This document shows positions 9,441 to 20,230 of a stretch of 64,000 bases of DNA, one piece after another. Below the pieces are notes generated by a model. That model searched no databases. It saw nothing but the letters and a program-made list of their open reading frames with translations, and was not told the origin of the DNA. The position numbers and the translations under genes are program-made. Origin of the DNA: Leptospira idonii (lineage in GTDB: Bacteria; Spirochaetota; Leptospiria; Leptospirales; Leptospiraceae); the NCBI RefSeq assembly GCF_004770995.1, contig NZ_RQHW01000065.1, positions 107,833 to 171,832 on the forward strand, in the 5' to 3' direction. The stretch's first letter is position 1. The number at the start of each line of letters is the position of its first letter.

Positions 9441-11390
9441 TTATAAAACTTCCAAAATAATCAAAGTGATGTCGTCGTGAGGGAGACCATCTAACGAAAG
9501 TTCTTTTTTGAACTCATCGATGATGGAATGAACCGCCAAATTACTTGGCAGACTCACCGCATCGAAAAAACATTTTTTCAATTTTTCGGAGCCGAATTCC
9601 TCTCCTGTTTTATCCAGCTCTTCCGTCAAACCGTCCGTATAAAACAAAAACTTATCCCCTACTTCAAAAGGATACTCCTCTTCAAAAAAACTCAAGTTTT
9701 CCAGAATGCCCAGAGGTTTGCCTTTTGGTTTGATTTCGTTGATCTCTCCCTTGGAACGACTCCAATGAAAACAAGAAGGATGCCCCGCACTGGAAACGGT
9801 AAAATGCATCTTTTCCCGATCCAAATAAAAATAAGAAGCAGTTGTGAATCTTCCCTGAGATCTTTTCACCAAATCGTCGTTCATTGCAGCCAATAAAAAA
9901 CAAGGATTCGTCCAATATTGATGATTTTGAAAAAAAGCGAATTTGGATAGGGATGCAATAATAGACGCACCTAATCCATGTCCTACGACATCTGCGATTA
10001 AAATTCCGTATTTACGGTTTCCAAGGGCCTGAAAATCGTAAAAGTCTCCCCCTACTTCATGGGAAGGCTGATAATAAACGGCGATTTTCATATTTTCCCA
10101 ATTAGGCGGGCTGGGAGGTAAAATCGCATTTTGAATTCTCGCGGCAGTTACGATCTCTTTCTGCAAAGCCACATATCTCACTTCTGAATCGCGAAAGATA
10201 TGTTCTCCGTAAAGAGACAAAGAAAGTACGAATAAAAAAAATCCCCAAGGCGCCAGTCTACCGATTGCGTGAACCAAATCCATCGCAACAAGAATGTCAT
10301 GTCCGTTGAAAACCAAAAGTATCAATGCACCGATGGCAAGTATCCAGGCTCTAGGTTTACCGGAAACGATTTCACTCCATGCGATTAAAACCTGAAGGAT
10401 GAGAGACGGCAGAGAAACCCATGCAAATGTAATCAATGCTAAAGTAAAAGTGACCGCACCAGAAAACGCTAAAGTCAGTATCACAATGCTGAAAACGATA
10501 TGGAACTGCCATAACATTCGTATGATGTTCATCCTTCCGACTCCGAAGAGTTTATCGAAAAAATACAAACCGGAGATGGGGATGGCAAACAATGTCAGAA
10601 CGAAAATATAAAAATCAGGAAGACTGTCGTCATAGAAAAAATATCCCCAAAAACCTACCTGGGACATAAAATGAAGCCCTGATACCAAAGAGAATATGGT
10701 AAATGCGATGAGAGATCTTTTTTTTCTGCGCAGATAAAGATAACTGGAAAATACACCTAACACAATGAAGAAAAAACCGATCCCTGCGAAAGACTGATTT
10801 CTATTTTCCAATGCTTTGTAATTCGAAGTCAGATCGGAATAAACGGGAGACTCGGTAAAACCAACGGGGAAATTATTTTCCGAGAAGAAAATCACATATA
10901 AGTTTTGATTTTTGCAGGATTCGGGAAGAGCAATGACAGGAAAAAAGGAAGAATCGTATTTTCTTTGATAGGTGATATTTCCGGAGGCATTCGCTTTTTT
11001 TTCCAAAGAGAATTGTCTGGAGATTTTTTCAGAGCCGCAGTAGATATCATACAACCTGGCCCCTCCCCGAATGTAAAGGGAAGGGTGTTCATTCTCTCCC
11101 CCTCCTGTCCATTTTTTGCGGGCAATGAAGATGTTTCCTGTAGGATGTTCCATCGAGATATGAGGGATTCTATATTGTTTATAACCGGGAGCTTTGTTTT
11201 CCTCATCGGGACTAAACTCGAAAAACCTTTCTTCATCGACCCAGCGCATTTCCCACCCGCTTCTCCAATCCTCCGCATGATACGGAAGAAAAACATCGGA
11301 ACAGGAAAAAAACAAAGGCAAACAAATAACAAATGAAATGTGAAAAAAAGGACGTAAGCCGGAAAAAATATTCATCTGCGGAAAAGACAT
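9441..11390 (-). CDS. membrane RsbU/SpoIIE-type PP2C protein phosphatase
   Basis: 649 residues in three parts: a lipoprotein-like N-terminus (LFFSC, Cys30) with an about 170-residue extracytoplasmic domain, seven hydrophobic segments (about residues 205-400), and a cytoplasmic PP2C phosphatase (about 420-649). The layout matches 7TMR-DISM receptors fused to SpoIIE-like phosphatases. Metal-binding motifs are intact: GGDFYD, IADVVGHG, FYTDGLTE and DDITLI. Such enzymes dephosphorylate STAS-type anti-sigma antagonists. The start codon is three bases beyond the stop of the release-factor-like gene, so the two are co-expressed. Its partner could be the RsbW-like kinase encoded at 19796-20230, though no STAS protein is visible in the window. 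Confidence 0.9.
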   Translation of the reverse strand: MSFPQMNIFSGLRPFFHISFVICLPLFFSCSDVFLPYHAEDWRSGWEMRWVDEERFFEFSPDEENKAPGYKQYRIPHISMEHPTGNIFIARKKWTGGGENEHPSLYIRGGARLYDIYCGSEKISRQFSLEKKANASGNITYQRKYDSSFFPVIALPESCKNQNLYVIFFSENNFPVGFTESPVYSDLTSNYKALENRNQSFAGIGFFFIVLGVFSSYLYLRRKKRSLIAFTIFSLVSGLHFMSQVGFWGYFFYDDSLPDFYIFVLTLFAIPISGLYFFDKLFGVGRMNIIRMLWQFHIVFSIVILTLAFSGAVTFTLALITFAWVSLPSLILQVLIAWSEIVSGKPRAWILAIGALILLVFNGHDILVAMDLVHAIGRLAPWGFFLFVLSLSLYGEHIFRDSEVRYVALQKEIVTAARIQNAILPPSPPNWENMKIAVYYQPSHEVGGDFYDFQALGNRKYGILIADVVGHGLGASIIASLSKFAFFQNHQYWTNPCFLLAAMNDDLVKRSQGRFTTASYFYLDREKMHFTVSSAGHPSCFHWSRSKGEINEIKPKGKPLGILENLSFFEEEYPFEVGDKFLFYTDGLTEELDKTGEEFGSEKLKKCFFDAVSLPSNLAVHSIIDEFKKELSLDGLPHDDITLIILEVL

Positions 11391-11393
11391 ATC

Positions 11394-11801
11394 TCAATCA
11401 TCCTCATGATTTTCATTCGATTCGACGGATAAGTTTTTCCGCTCATTGATCTTATTTTTGATCCTTCTCGCTTTGTCCTTTTTTCTTTTTGCAATTTTTA
11501 ATCTTTCCGTTTCTTTATCGGAAGCAGATCCTTCGGTAATTCCCGATAGGCGCTCACATAACAAAGCTCTTGCTTTATATCGATTCAATCCCTGCGTGCG
11601 ATACACGGAACATTTTACGCTGATACCTGTCGGTTTATGAACTAGAAAAACTGCGGTAGATACTTTATTGACGTTCTGTCCCCCTTTCCCACCGGAACGG
11701 ACAAAACTTTCATCCAAATCGGATTCTAAAATTTTGAGTTCCCCCATTCTTTTCCGAAGCGATTCGTTTTTTTCCACCGATACGGGAAAGGATAGGGGCA
11801 T
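11394..11801 (-). CDS. release-factor-like GGQ protein (class I RF domain only)
   Basis: 135 residues consisting essentially of the peptidyl-hydrolase domain of class I release factors: [13 protein letters not shown] carries the GGQ motif near residue 40, followed by [20 protein letters not shown]. It lacks the codon-recognition domain. The C-terminus is strongly basic ([18 protein letters not shown]), as expected for ribosome rescue factors that sense an empty mRNA channel (ArfB, or mitochondrial MTRFR/C12orf65, which it resembles in the VKC/RSxxxNR region). Rescue of stalled ribosomes is the likely role, inferred from the family. Confidence 0.85.
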   Translation of the reverse strand: MPLSFPVSVEKNESLRKRMGELKILESDLDESFVRSGGKGGQNVNKVSTAVFLVHKPTGISVKCSVYRTQGLNRYKARALLCERLSGITEGSASDKETERLKIAKRKKDKARRIKNKINERKNLSVESNENHEDD

Positions 11802-11853
11802 TTGAATATCTTAGGTTTTGGAATCTTGTCAAGAAATTTTTGACGAATTTAGA

Positions 11854-12540
11854 TTAAGACATCGATTCGATAGCAAGGATTCTGCGGCGTAAGTCTGAGG
11901 CATCCTCGTAATTCTCGATCTGAATGGCATTGAATTTTTGGATATAAAGACTGACTAGTTCATCCCCTAACTTTCCGGGAAACACAAGCGCCTTTCTGAA
12001 ATTATCGATATCCAATTGAGGATGGTGGTTTTGGAAATAATCCACAATGCGATCCATTTTCAAACGAGTCGCTTCTTTGGCGATCCCGGAAGAATTACGA
12101 AACTCCAAAGAAAGATTGGCCAAAGTTTCCAAAGGCTGTGCGATTCCCTCGATTTTATCGTCAACGACTGTAGACATTTTCTTTTCCTTGGATTTACAGA
12201 ACTCTACGTAACGCATCACCATGGAATTGAACTGCTCCATCCTTTCTTGGATGTATTGATTTGCTTGGTCTTTTTCTTCCGGCATTTGGAAGTCGGGAAG
12301 CTGAACCACATCGTAAAGTTGGATGTTGTCCGATAAAATTTTCAATAATTCGTCTTTAGAGGATAAGGCGACAGGAGGAAAGGTCACTACCGGATAATTG
12401 TCCCCGATTTTGAGGAAACTCACTACTACATTGGAAGCGATGATTTTCCCTCCGGGGGCGATCGGATTCTCCCCGAAGACATGGCAATAGGCAATTAGAT
12501 TGCCTGTAGGATTCGGTTTGGAGCCTCGTTCAAAGTTCAT
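11854..12540 (-). CDS. conserved hypothetical protein with C-terminal UVR-like motif
   Basis: 228 residues from ATG at 12540, preferred over the in-frame TTG at 12564 because an AGAGAG-type ribosome binding site precedes it. The N-terminal about 90 residues look like a small beta-rich domain (GNLIAYCHVFGENP, NVVVSFLKIGDNYPVV). The middle is helical. The last about 35 residues (QIENYEDASDLRRRILAIE) fit the UVR motif, the short helical hairpin through which UvrB and UvrC, and also McsA and Clp proteins, interact. It lies 48 bases downstream of mrp. Function unknown; the UVR match is by eye. Confidence 0.7.
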   Translation of the reverse strand: MNFERGSKPNPTGNLIAYCHVFGENPIAPGGKIIASNVVVSFLKIGDNYPVVTFPPVALSSKDELLKILSDNIQLYDVVQLPDFQMPEEKDQANQYIQERMEQFNSMVMRYVEFCKSKEKKMSTVVDDKIEGIAQPLETLANLSLEFRNSSGIAKEATRLKMDRIVDYFQNHHPQLDIDNFRKALVFPGKLGDELVSLYIQKFNAIQIENYEDASDLRRRILAIESMS

Positions 12541-12588
12541 ACTCTTACTCTCTTTAGACTCCAAACTCTTGAAAGAAACAACTGATTT

Positions 12589-13641
12589 TTAATCTTCCCA
12601 TAAAGCAATTTGAGATTCTAGATTTTTCACTATGTTTGCATACGAATCGTTCAGTGGTCCTTTCGATTCCGCTAAGATCGCAGGCGTTCCCGATTCACCG
12701 GATCGCATTACCTCCACAGTAAGAGGAACGGAACCTAGTTCAGGCACTCCTATCTGCGCCGCCAATTTTCCTCCTCCCCCTTTGGAGAAAAGATCTGTGA
12801 CATGTCCGCATTTAGGGCATGCAAAACCCGACATATTTTCAACGATACCTAAGATAGGGATTTTCACTTGTTTGAACATCGCAGCAGCTCTTCCCGCATC
12901 CAGGACGGCTACATCTTGAGGAGTTGTCACAATCACGGCGCCATCCAAATCGATGAGCTGCGCCAAAGACAATTGAACATCTCCCGTACCGGGAGGAAGG
13001 TCGATGAGAAGATAATCCAACTCTCCCCATACCACATCGTATAAGAACTGTTCAATCGCTTTTCCAAGCATAGGTCCCCGCCAAACAACAGGTTGATCCT
13101 CTGCCACCAAAAACGAGAAGGAAATAAGTTTTAATCCGTGTTTGTCGAGAGGATAAATTTTATCTTCTTCCGACTTCAAAGCGACTCTACCATTCACTCC
13201 GAACATTTTTCCCAGAGACGGTCCGTAGATATCTGCATCCAGAATACCTACTTTTTTACCAGCCTTCAAAAGTGCAGAGGCTAAGTTGGCGGTGACGGTA
13301 GACTTTCCGACTCCCCCTTTTCCGGATCCGACCGCGATCACTTTTTTGACTCCGACGATTCTATTCCCGTCTTCCATCTTCATATTCTGGTCGACTTCGA
13401 ACTTAATCTTTACCTTTCCGGCACCTTCCAATTTGGAAACAAGCTGTCTTGTTTGTGCTTCCAGTCCGATCTGCAATCGTCTGTCATTATTAGGTGTTTT
13501 GATGAAAATTTGAATTCCGTCGTCGGTAGGTTCCACCTTCGCGACCATTCCCAAACTCACTATGTCTTTTTTGAGTTCGGGGTGTTTCACTTGCATCAAC
13601 TGTCTTTGTATGGAAGTCAGGTCCGGTTTTGCATTTGCCAT
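12589..13641 (-). CDS. mrp: Mrp/ApbC-type iron-sulfur carrier P-loop ATPase
   Basis: 350 residues. Residues 1-95 are a DUF59/MIP18-like domain. The rest is the Mrp/NBP35 P-loop NTPase: deviant Walker [10 protein letters not shown] near residue 108, [17 protein letters not shown], and the CxxC motif in CPKCGH used to bind a bridging [4Fe-4S] cluster. It acts in the cytoplasm as scaffold or carrier in iron-sulfur protein maturation. It sits 11 bases downstream of the metallophosphoesterase gene in a long minus-strand operon. Confidence 0.95.
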   Translation of the reverse strand: MANAKPDLTSIQRQLMQVKHPELKKDIVSLGMVAKVEPTDDGIQIFIKTPNNDRRLQIGLEAQTRQLVSKLEGAGKVKIKFEVDQNMKMEDGNRIVGVKKVIAVGSGKGGVGKSTVTANLASALLKAGKKVGILDADIYGPSLGKMFGVNGRVALKSEEDKIYPLDKHGLKLISFSFLVAEDQPVVWRGPMLGKAIEQFLYDVVWGELDYLLIDLPPGTGDVQLSLAQLIDLDGAVIVTTPQDVAVLDAGRAAAMFKQVKIPILGIVENMSGFACPKCGHVTDLFSKGGGGKLAAQIGVPELGSVPLTVEVMRSGESGTPAILAESKGPLNDSYANIVKNLESQIALWED

Positions 13642-13652
13642 ATAATCTATCC

Positions 13653-14528
13653 TTACACTACGCCGTTTTCTTCATCGAGAAAAACAAGAGGGCTTTCCTT
13701 AAATTCGTTTTTATTTTTCAAATATATATATCGTTTGAATGAATACTGACCGTTGTTATCTTTTTCGATCAAATGGAATCCGCATTCATGGCCTGAATCG
13801 GAAAGTCTGGTACTGGATGCGGAATTCACGATGTAAAACGGCATCAAGTTCCCCGGTTTTTTGATCCAATTCGTGTGCGTATGACCATGTAAATATAAGG
13901 ACGGCGGTTGGGAATTTAAAGATTTTGCCACATCGGCACGATTGCTCATTTTATGACCGCTTGATTCCTCCTGCCCTTTGGGATTCCAGAGGGGATGGTG
14001 GCAGACAAGCACGTAGTCTTTTTTCTGTTTTTCAAATGTTTCGCCGATCACTTCCAAAGGAACGTATCCGTTGGCCTTGGCAATGGGCAAAGGTTGGTTG
14101 GAATCCCATCCGATAAAACTTTGGCCTGCGATCTCTTTTCTTCTTAAATAATAAGAGGAAGAAAGGGATTCTCCCAAATAATCGCCGAAATGTTTTTCGA
14201 ACAAAGATTCGGGTTTTAAGGACTCTTTTTTATAACGATCGTGATTTCCTGGAATGAGGAAGGCTTTTTCATTTAAAACGGGACTTAGTATTTTTTTTGC
14301 GCGAATAAATTCACTTTCATGGGAAACATTCGTAATGTCCCCTGAAATCACTAATGCATCATATTCTAAATCTTGAATGGTAGAGATAAGAGTCTCTACC
14401 AGCTTCATGGGATATTTTTTTCTTCTGCGAAGACTGTAATTCAAATACCCTATGACGGATTTCCCTCTCAAGGAGAACAAAGGCAGATGAGTCGGAAAAT
14501 GAAGATCGGAAATATGAATGATTTTCAT
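13653..14528 (-). CDS. calcineurin-like metallophosphoesterase
   Basis: 291 residues with all five metal-binding blocks of the family in order: DLHF (residues 8-11), ISGDITN, PGNHDRY, VCHHPLW and LHGHTHTNW. This predicts a di-metal phosphoesterase of the CpdA/Icc branch, but the substrate (cyclic nucleotide, phospholipid or nucleotide) cannot be told. There is no signal peptide, so it should be cytoplasmic. Its ATG overlaps the stop of the lipoyl-domain gene (ATGA at 14525-14528). Confidence 0.9.
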   Translation of the reverse strand: MKIIHISDLHFPTHLPLFSLRGKSVIGYLNYSLRRRKKYPMKLVETLISTIQDLEYDALVISGDITNVSHESEFIRAKKILSPVLNEKAFLIPGNHDRYKKESLKPESLFEKHFGDYLGESLSSSYYLRRKEIAGQSFIGWDSNQPLPIAKANGYVPLEVIGETFEKQKKDYVLVCHHPLWNPKGQEESSGHKMSNRADVAKSLNSQPPSLYLHGHTHTNWIKKPGNLMPFYIVNSASSTRLSDSGHECGFHLIEKDNNGQYSFKRYIYLKNKNEFKESPLVFLDEENGVV

Positions 14529-14767
14529 TCTGAGATTTCCATTACCCCCAGAACATCCCCTTTTTTAACGACGGAGCCCGATTCTATTTTGATTTCTTTC
14601 AGGATTCCCGTGTAAGGAGATTCTACAGGGAATGCGGCTTTGTCCGTAACTAACTCTATGACTTCGTCTCCCTGATTGATTTTTTGACCGGGAAGAAACA
14701 ACCAGCGCACCAATTCTATCTTTTCCGTATCACCTAAATCGGGAGTTTTTAAGAGGAATTCTTTCAT
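14525..14767 (-). CDS. free-standing lipoyl/biotinyl-type domain protein
   Basis: 80 residues forming one complete biotinyl/lipoyl domain: EKIELVRWLFLPGQKINQGD leads to the modification turn ELVTDKAAFPVES (Lys44 the expected lipoylated residue), then GILKEIKIESGSVVKKGDVL. In acyltransferase E2 subunits this domain is followed by a binding and a catalytic domain; here there is only the domain, and no dehydrogenase genes are nearby. It could be a swinging arm for complexes encoded elsewhere. The DKA context favours lipoate over biotin. Confidence 0.85.
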   Translation of the reverse strand: MKEFLLKTPDLGDTEKIELVRWLFLPGQKINQGDEVIELVTDKAAFPVESPYTGILKEIKIESGSVVKKGDVLGVMEISE

Positions 14768-14853
14768 TAGACCAAACCCTAAAACCAGATGGAAAACTGG
14801 TTTACAAATCCATCTTTCCCTAGTTTTTTAACATAAAAGTTCTGAATAGCCCA

Positions 14854-15687
<834 letters not shown>

Positions 15688-17551
15688 CCACGAAAGAAAT
15701 CCTAAGCTGGAACGCATTTTACGAAGAGTATTCCCTCACCAAAGGAGTGCTCTTCGAAGATAATGTCAGCGCCCCAGGAATCACGACCGCCGATTGGTAT
15801 CATACCCTCCAAGAAGAGTTCACGGTATTTTCAGAAAACTCTCAGCCGGAAACAACTCTCCAAAAACTGAAACAAACCCTGGATGATCTGGAAGCTCGCG
15901 CCAAATCGGGATCTTTCATCATCTGTGCGATGAATTACGAAGCAGGTTTTTTATTCGAGCCGAAACTTCATCAGGTCGCAAAACAGTTCACAAACGAAAT
16001 AAGGCTTCTTCAAGCTTTCGTTTTTCAATCTAAAAAGAAAATCAGATACCAAACTCCCAACCTAAACGAACTTGGTGTTTCTGAAATCGAATCCATCCTT
16101 CCTGAAAACGCAAAACAAATCTATACGGATCAAGTGAAACGAGGACAATCCTTCCTAAAAGAAGGAGAGAGTTACGAATTGAATTTGAGTTTTGAAACCA
16201 AGGTCAAAGCCAAAGGAAATCCGTTTTTTATTTATCAAAAACTCAAACGTAAACAGAAAACGAAATATTCCGCCTATCTTCCCTTAAATAGAAGCGTGAT
16301 TTTATCCCTCTCTCCCGAATTGTTTTGGAATCTGGAAGATAAAAACATCACTACCGAACCAATGAAAGGCACGTCTCTACGAGGGATCTCCTATCAGGAA
16401 GATCTGATTGCCAGAAAAGATCTGGAAACTTCAGAAAAGGAAAGAGCGGAAAACGTGATGATCACCGATTTATTCAGAAACGATTTGGGTAAAATTTCCG
16501 AAATCGGTTCGGTGGAAGTTCCTTCTTTGTTTCAGACAGTTCCTTTGGATTCCGTATGGCAGATGGTGTCTGTCGTAAAATCAAAGTTAAATGGAAACAT
16601 TTCCTTTTCCAATCTGGTATCCCAACTTTTTCCTTCCGGATCGATTACGGGAGCTCCCAAAATCAGATCCCAAGAGCTCATTCGGGAAATCGAAAACAGG
16701 GAAAGAGGCATTTATACAGGATCCATTTTCAATCTGGAATTCGAAAAAGGAAAAATGCACTCCACTGCCAATGTTGCCATCCGCACACTTGAATTGAAAG
16801 GGGAAGAAGGAACACTGGAAGGAAACTATTCCGTGGGCAGCGGGATCACCGTTTTGTCCGATCCGGAAAAAGAATATAATGAATGTTTATCGAAACTGCA
16901 CTTTCTTTCTTCGGAAGACAAGCCGGATTTCGAGATTTTGGAAACCTTACGTTTTTTCGACGGAAGATACAGATTAAAATCCCTTCATCTGAAAAGAATG
17001 AAAGAATCCGCATTCCGATTCGGATATCCCTTTTCGGAACAAAAAGCGAACGAGGCATTGGAATCCATTTCCCAAGTAGCATCCGGTTTATTGAGAATCA
17101 GGTTGTTATTGAATCGAAAAGGAGATTTCAGAGCGGAGTCCTTCGCTTTCACAAGAACAGGAAAATCCAGAACAGTCACACTTTCCTGGTCGAAAAACAA
17201 ATTGAATCCGAACGATTTGTTCTTATATCACAAAACAACTGTTCGTAATTTTTATCAGGAAGAATTGGAAAAAGCCCAAGAAGAAGGATGTGAAGACAGC
17301 ATTCTGATCCAGGAGAACGGGGATGTATCCGAAACCTGCATTCGAAATTTGTTTTATCAAAAAGAAGGAATCTGGTTCACACCCGATCTGCATTCAGGAG
17401 GACTTCCTGGAACTTTCAGAGAATATCTGATTCAAAAGTCTTGGGTAAAGGAAAGGAAAACCGCTCCCAAAGATATTTTGGAAGCGGACTTGGTGTTAGT
17501 AGGAAATTCTTTGAGAGGACTAGAAAGAGTTTCCTTAAGAGAATCGATTTC

Positions 17552-18973
17552 CTAAAGAATAAATCGACTCAAGTCTTTATCTTCGATGATTCCTTTCAGT
17601 TTGGATTGAACGAAATTCTGATCGATTCGAATTTTCTTTTGGTCCGCAGGTAAATCCGGCGCATCGAAACTGGTGTCTTCCAAAAGTTTCTCCATGATGG
17701 TATTGAGCCTGCGGGCACCTATGTTTTCGTTTTTCTCGTTCATTTCGAAAGCTAAGTTTGCAATCTCTCTCACACCGTCTTCCGTAAAGTCCAAGTGAAC
17801 TTCTTCCGTTGCCAAAAGAGCTTCATACTGTTTGGTGAGAGAAGACTTAGGAGTGGATAATATCTTTACGAAATCTTCCCGGGAAAGAGTGTCCAATTCC
17901 ACACGGATAGGAAAACGTCCCTGTAGTTCCGGAATCAAATCGGAAGGTTTGGACATATGGAAGGCGCCCGCAGCGATAAACAGAATGTGATCGGTGCGAA
18001 GAGGTCCGATTTTAGTCGTCACGGTAGAACCTTCTACGATAGGAAGAAGGTCTCTTTGCACTCCTTCTCGAGATACATCCGCCCCTTGCCTTCCTTCCCG
18101 CCCCGCGATCTTATCGATCTCGTCGAGAAAGATGATTCCCATTTCTTCCGCACGGCGAATCGCTTCCGACTGCATCTTCTCCGCATCGATGAGCTTTTCC
18201 GCTTCCGCATCACTCACCAATTTTTTTGCCTCAACTACTTTGATTTTTCTTTTGCCTTGTTTTTTAGGCATCAGATCACCCAATATGTTTTGGATTTGAT
18301 TGTCCAAGTCTTCCATATTTCCTGCACCGAACACTTGCAACATAGGCATCCCGGAAGGAGAAGGAAGTTTAGGAATGTCGAGTTCGATTTCTTGATCGTC
18401 TAACTTTCCTTCTCTGAGTTTGGCCCTGAATTTTTCACGGGATTGTTTGTAACTCTCGAAACGTTCCCTATCTTCCGCACTCAACTCTTCTTCTTTTTTA
18501 TGGAAGATGGGAGGAAGTATGATATCTAAAATGGTTTCTTCCGCTCTTTCTGCAGCCTTCTCCTTAACTTTTTCTCTGAATTCGTTTCTCACCAAATTCA
18601 TGGAGATGTTTGCAAGATCACGGATCATGGACTCCACATCCCTTCCCACATAACCGACTTCCGTGTATTTGGTAGCTTCCACTTTCAAAAAAGGAGCACC
18701 GCATAACTTGGATAATCTTCTTGCGATTTCCGTTTTTCCTACACCGGTAGGTCCGATCATGATGATATTTTTAGGATAAATTTCTTCTTTCAGATCGGCG
18801 GAAAGTTTTCTACGACGAGTTCTGTTTCTCAAGGCAACTGCTACCGCTTTTTTTGCTTTGGATTGACCTATGATGTGTTCGTCCAATTTCGTTACGATTT
18901 CTCTAGGAGTCAGATCGAACGAAGGGTTTTCAATGTCGGAAGCCACTTCCGCTATAATTTCTTTCATTTCCAT
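17552..18973 (-). CDS. hslU: HslU, ATPase subunit of the HslUV protease
   Basis: 473 residues with the HslU start [20 protein letters not shown], Walker A GPTGVGKT near residue 73, the inserted I-domain (about residues 115-250), Walker [11 protein letters not shown], the [25 protein letters not shown] segment, and a C-terminus ending in LSRFIL that docks into HslV. It unfolds substrates and feeds them to HslV in the cytoplasm. It lies six bases downstream of hslV and ends overlapping the convergent pabB-pabC stop. Confidence 0.98.
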   Translation of the reverse strand: MEMKEIIAEVASDIENPSFDLTPREIVTKLDEHIIGQSKAKKAVAVALRNRTRRRKLSADLKEEIYPKNIIMIGPTGVGKTEIARRLSKLCGAPFLKVEATKYTEVGYVGRDVESMIRDLANISMNLVRNEFREKVKEKAAERAEETILDIILPPIFHKKEEELSAEDRERFESYKQSREKFRAKLREGKLDDQEIELDIPKLPSPSGMPMLQVFGAGNMEDLDNQIQNILGDLMPKKQGKRKIKVVEAKKLVSDAEAEKLIDAEKMQSEAIRRAEEMGIIFLDEIDKIAGREGRQGADVSREGVQRDLLPIVEGSTVTTKIGPLRTDHILFIAAGAFHMSKPSDLIPELQGRFPIRVELDTLSREDFVKILSTPKSSLTKQYEALLATEEVHLDFTEDGVREIANLAFEMNEKNENIGARRLNTIMEKLLEDTSFDAPDLPADQKKIRIDQNFVQSKLKGIIEDKDLSRFIL

Positions 18974-18979
18974 ATATGA

Positions 18980-19513
18980 TTATAATTCCTCTAACACCAA
19001 ATTATGGTTTGTATAAATGCAGATTTCCGCAGTGATCTTCATCGCTTTTTCTACGACTTCTTTAGGAGAAAGGGAAGTGTTTTGCACAAGCGCCCTGGCG
19101 GCAGAAAGCGCATAATTTCCACCGGAGCCGATGGCAAGAACTCCGTCATCCGGGGAGATCACATCCCCTGTGCCTGAAATTAAAAAACATTCGGACTCGT
19201 CACAAACGATGAGAAGCGCCTCCAGCCTTCTCAACATACGATCCATTCTCCATTCACGAGCCAGCTCCACCGCCGCTCTGGAAACGGAACCGCTGTGTTC
19301 GTTCAGTTTTTTCTCAAATAACTCAAACAAGGTGAAAGCGTCTGCGGCGGATCCTGCGAATCCTGCCAGCACCTTACCGCCGTAGAGCCGTCTCACCTTA
19401 CGGGCAGTATGTTTCATAACCGTATGACCCATGGAGACTTGGCCGTCTCCTCCCATAGCGGTTTTGCCGTCTTTTCTGACGCAAAGGATTGTAGTGGCGT
19501 GAATGGCTTCCAT
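18980..19513 (-). CDS. hslV: HslV, proteolytic subunit of the HslUV protease
   Basis: 177 residues, the usual length. The N-terminus [12 protein letters not shown] places the catalytic threonine at residue 7, so a six-residue propeptide must be removed, as in homologues starting with an HATTI segment. GGDGQVSMG and [17 protein letters not shown] are conserved HslV blocks. It forms a double hexamer capped by HslU. It is fourth in the xer-rsbW-like-DUF167-hslV-hslU operon. Confidence 0.98.
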   Translation of the reverse strand: MEAIHATTILCVRKDGKTAMGGDGQVSMGHTVMKHTARKVRRLYGGKVLAGFAGSAADAFTLFELFEKKLNEHSGSVSRAAVELAREWRMDRMLRRLEALLIVCDESECFLISGTGDVISPDDGVLAIGSGGNYALSAARALVQNTSLSPKEVVEKAMKITAEICIYTNHNLVLEEL

Positions 19514-19564
19514 AGGGATAGAATCTAAAGGCAGGAAAGAATGTCGAGGAAAATGGATTTGAAT

Positions 19565-19789
19565 TTAATCCAGATTCACAAGTATCTTTTTTTTCTTAGA
19601 ACTGAGACCGGAAAGAATCGAAACCTTCGATTTTGCTATATGAAATTCTTCTGCGATCCTGCGGATCAATTCCTCATTCGCCTTGCCGTCTACAGGAGGG
19701 GAATTAAGACGCACGATCCATTCGAATTCTGAAATTTTTTCGATGCCAGGTCTCTTGGAACCGGGACGAACCTGGACGGATAAAACCAA
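19565..19789 (-). CDS. DUF167 (YggU) family protein
   Basis: 74 residues covering the whole DUF167 domain: VRPGSKRPGIE at the start, the conserved core LNSPPVDGKANEELIRRIAE, and VSILSGLSSKKKKI. A small alpha/beta protein found across bacteria and eukaryotes without an established function. It sits six bases downstream of the RsbW-like gene and 51 bases ahead of hslV in the same operon. Confidence 0.9.
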   Translation of the reverse strand: MVLSVQVRPGSKRPGIEKISEFEWIVRLNSPPVDGKANEELIRRIAEEFHIAKSKVSILSGLSSKKKKILVNLD

Positions 19790-19795
19790 CGATCG

Positions 19796-20230
19796 TTACT
19801 TCTTTTTGATGAGGACCATCTGGTTTCCCTGTTCGAAGGATTGATCCAAAAAATAATAATCTGTCAGATGTTTGATGAGAAAAATTCCGATCCCACTTTC
19901 TCTATAATCGCTTAGATCGAAACTCTTTAGATCTTTTGCTTGCGTTTTGACTCCGTAGTCCCTGATTCTAATTTCCACTCGATCCCTCTCGAAATAAAAA
20001 TCGATAAAGATTGGTTTGTCGGTATGTCCCTTATACGCATGTTTAATGACGTTGGAGACAGCTTCCCCTAGTATGAGCTTCAGATCGACCGCATCGAACA
20101 ATGTGTAACCATGATCGAGTGCTAAGTTAAAAAAATAGTTTCTGGTTTGGGAGATGTATCTGGGGTGAGAAGGAATTTGAATACGGACTACTTTTCCATA
20201 GTCCGTTTTTTTCAATTTAGAAGCGGACAT
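19796..20230 (-). CDS. RsbW-like anti-sigma-type serine kinase (HATPase_c_2)
   Basis: 144 residues with the ATP-binding fold of anti-sigma-factor kinases: N-box GEAVSNVIKHAY (about residues 51-62), G1-like IRIRDYG, and G2-like ESGIGIFLIKHL. RsbW-type proteins phosphorylate STAS antagonists and sequester sigma factors or other targets. No STAS or sigma gene is adjacent. Its start overlaps the xer stop (TAATG), so it is translationally coupled to a recombinase, an unusual partner. Confidence 0.88.
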   Translation of the reverse strand: MSASKLKKTDYGKVVRIQIPSHPRYISQTRNYFFNLALDHGYTLFDAVDLKLILGEAVSNVIKHAYKGHTDKPIFIDFYFERDRVEIRIRDYGVKTQAKDLKSFDLSDYRESGIGIFLIKHLTDYYFLDQSFEQGNQMVLIKKK

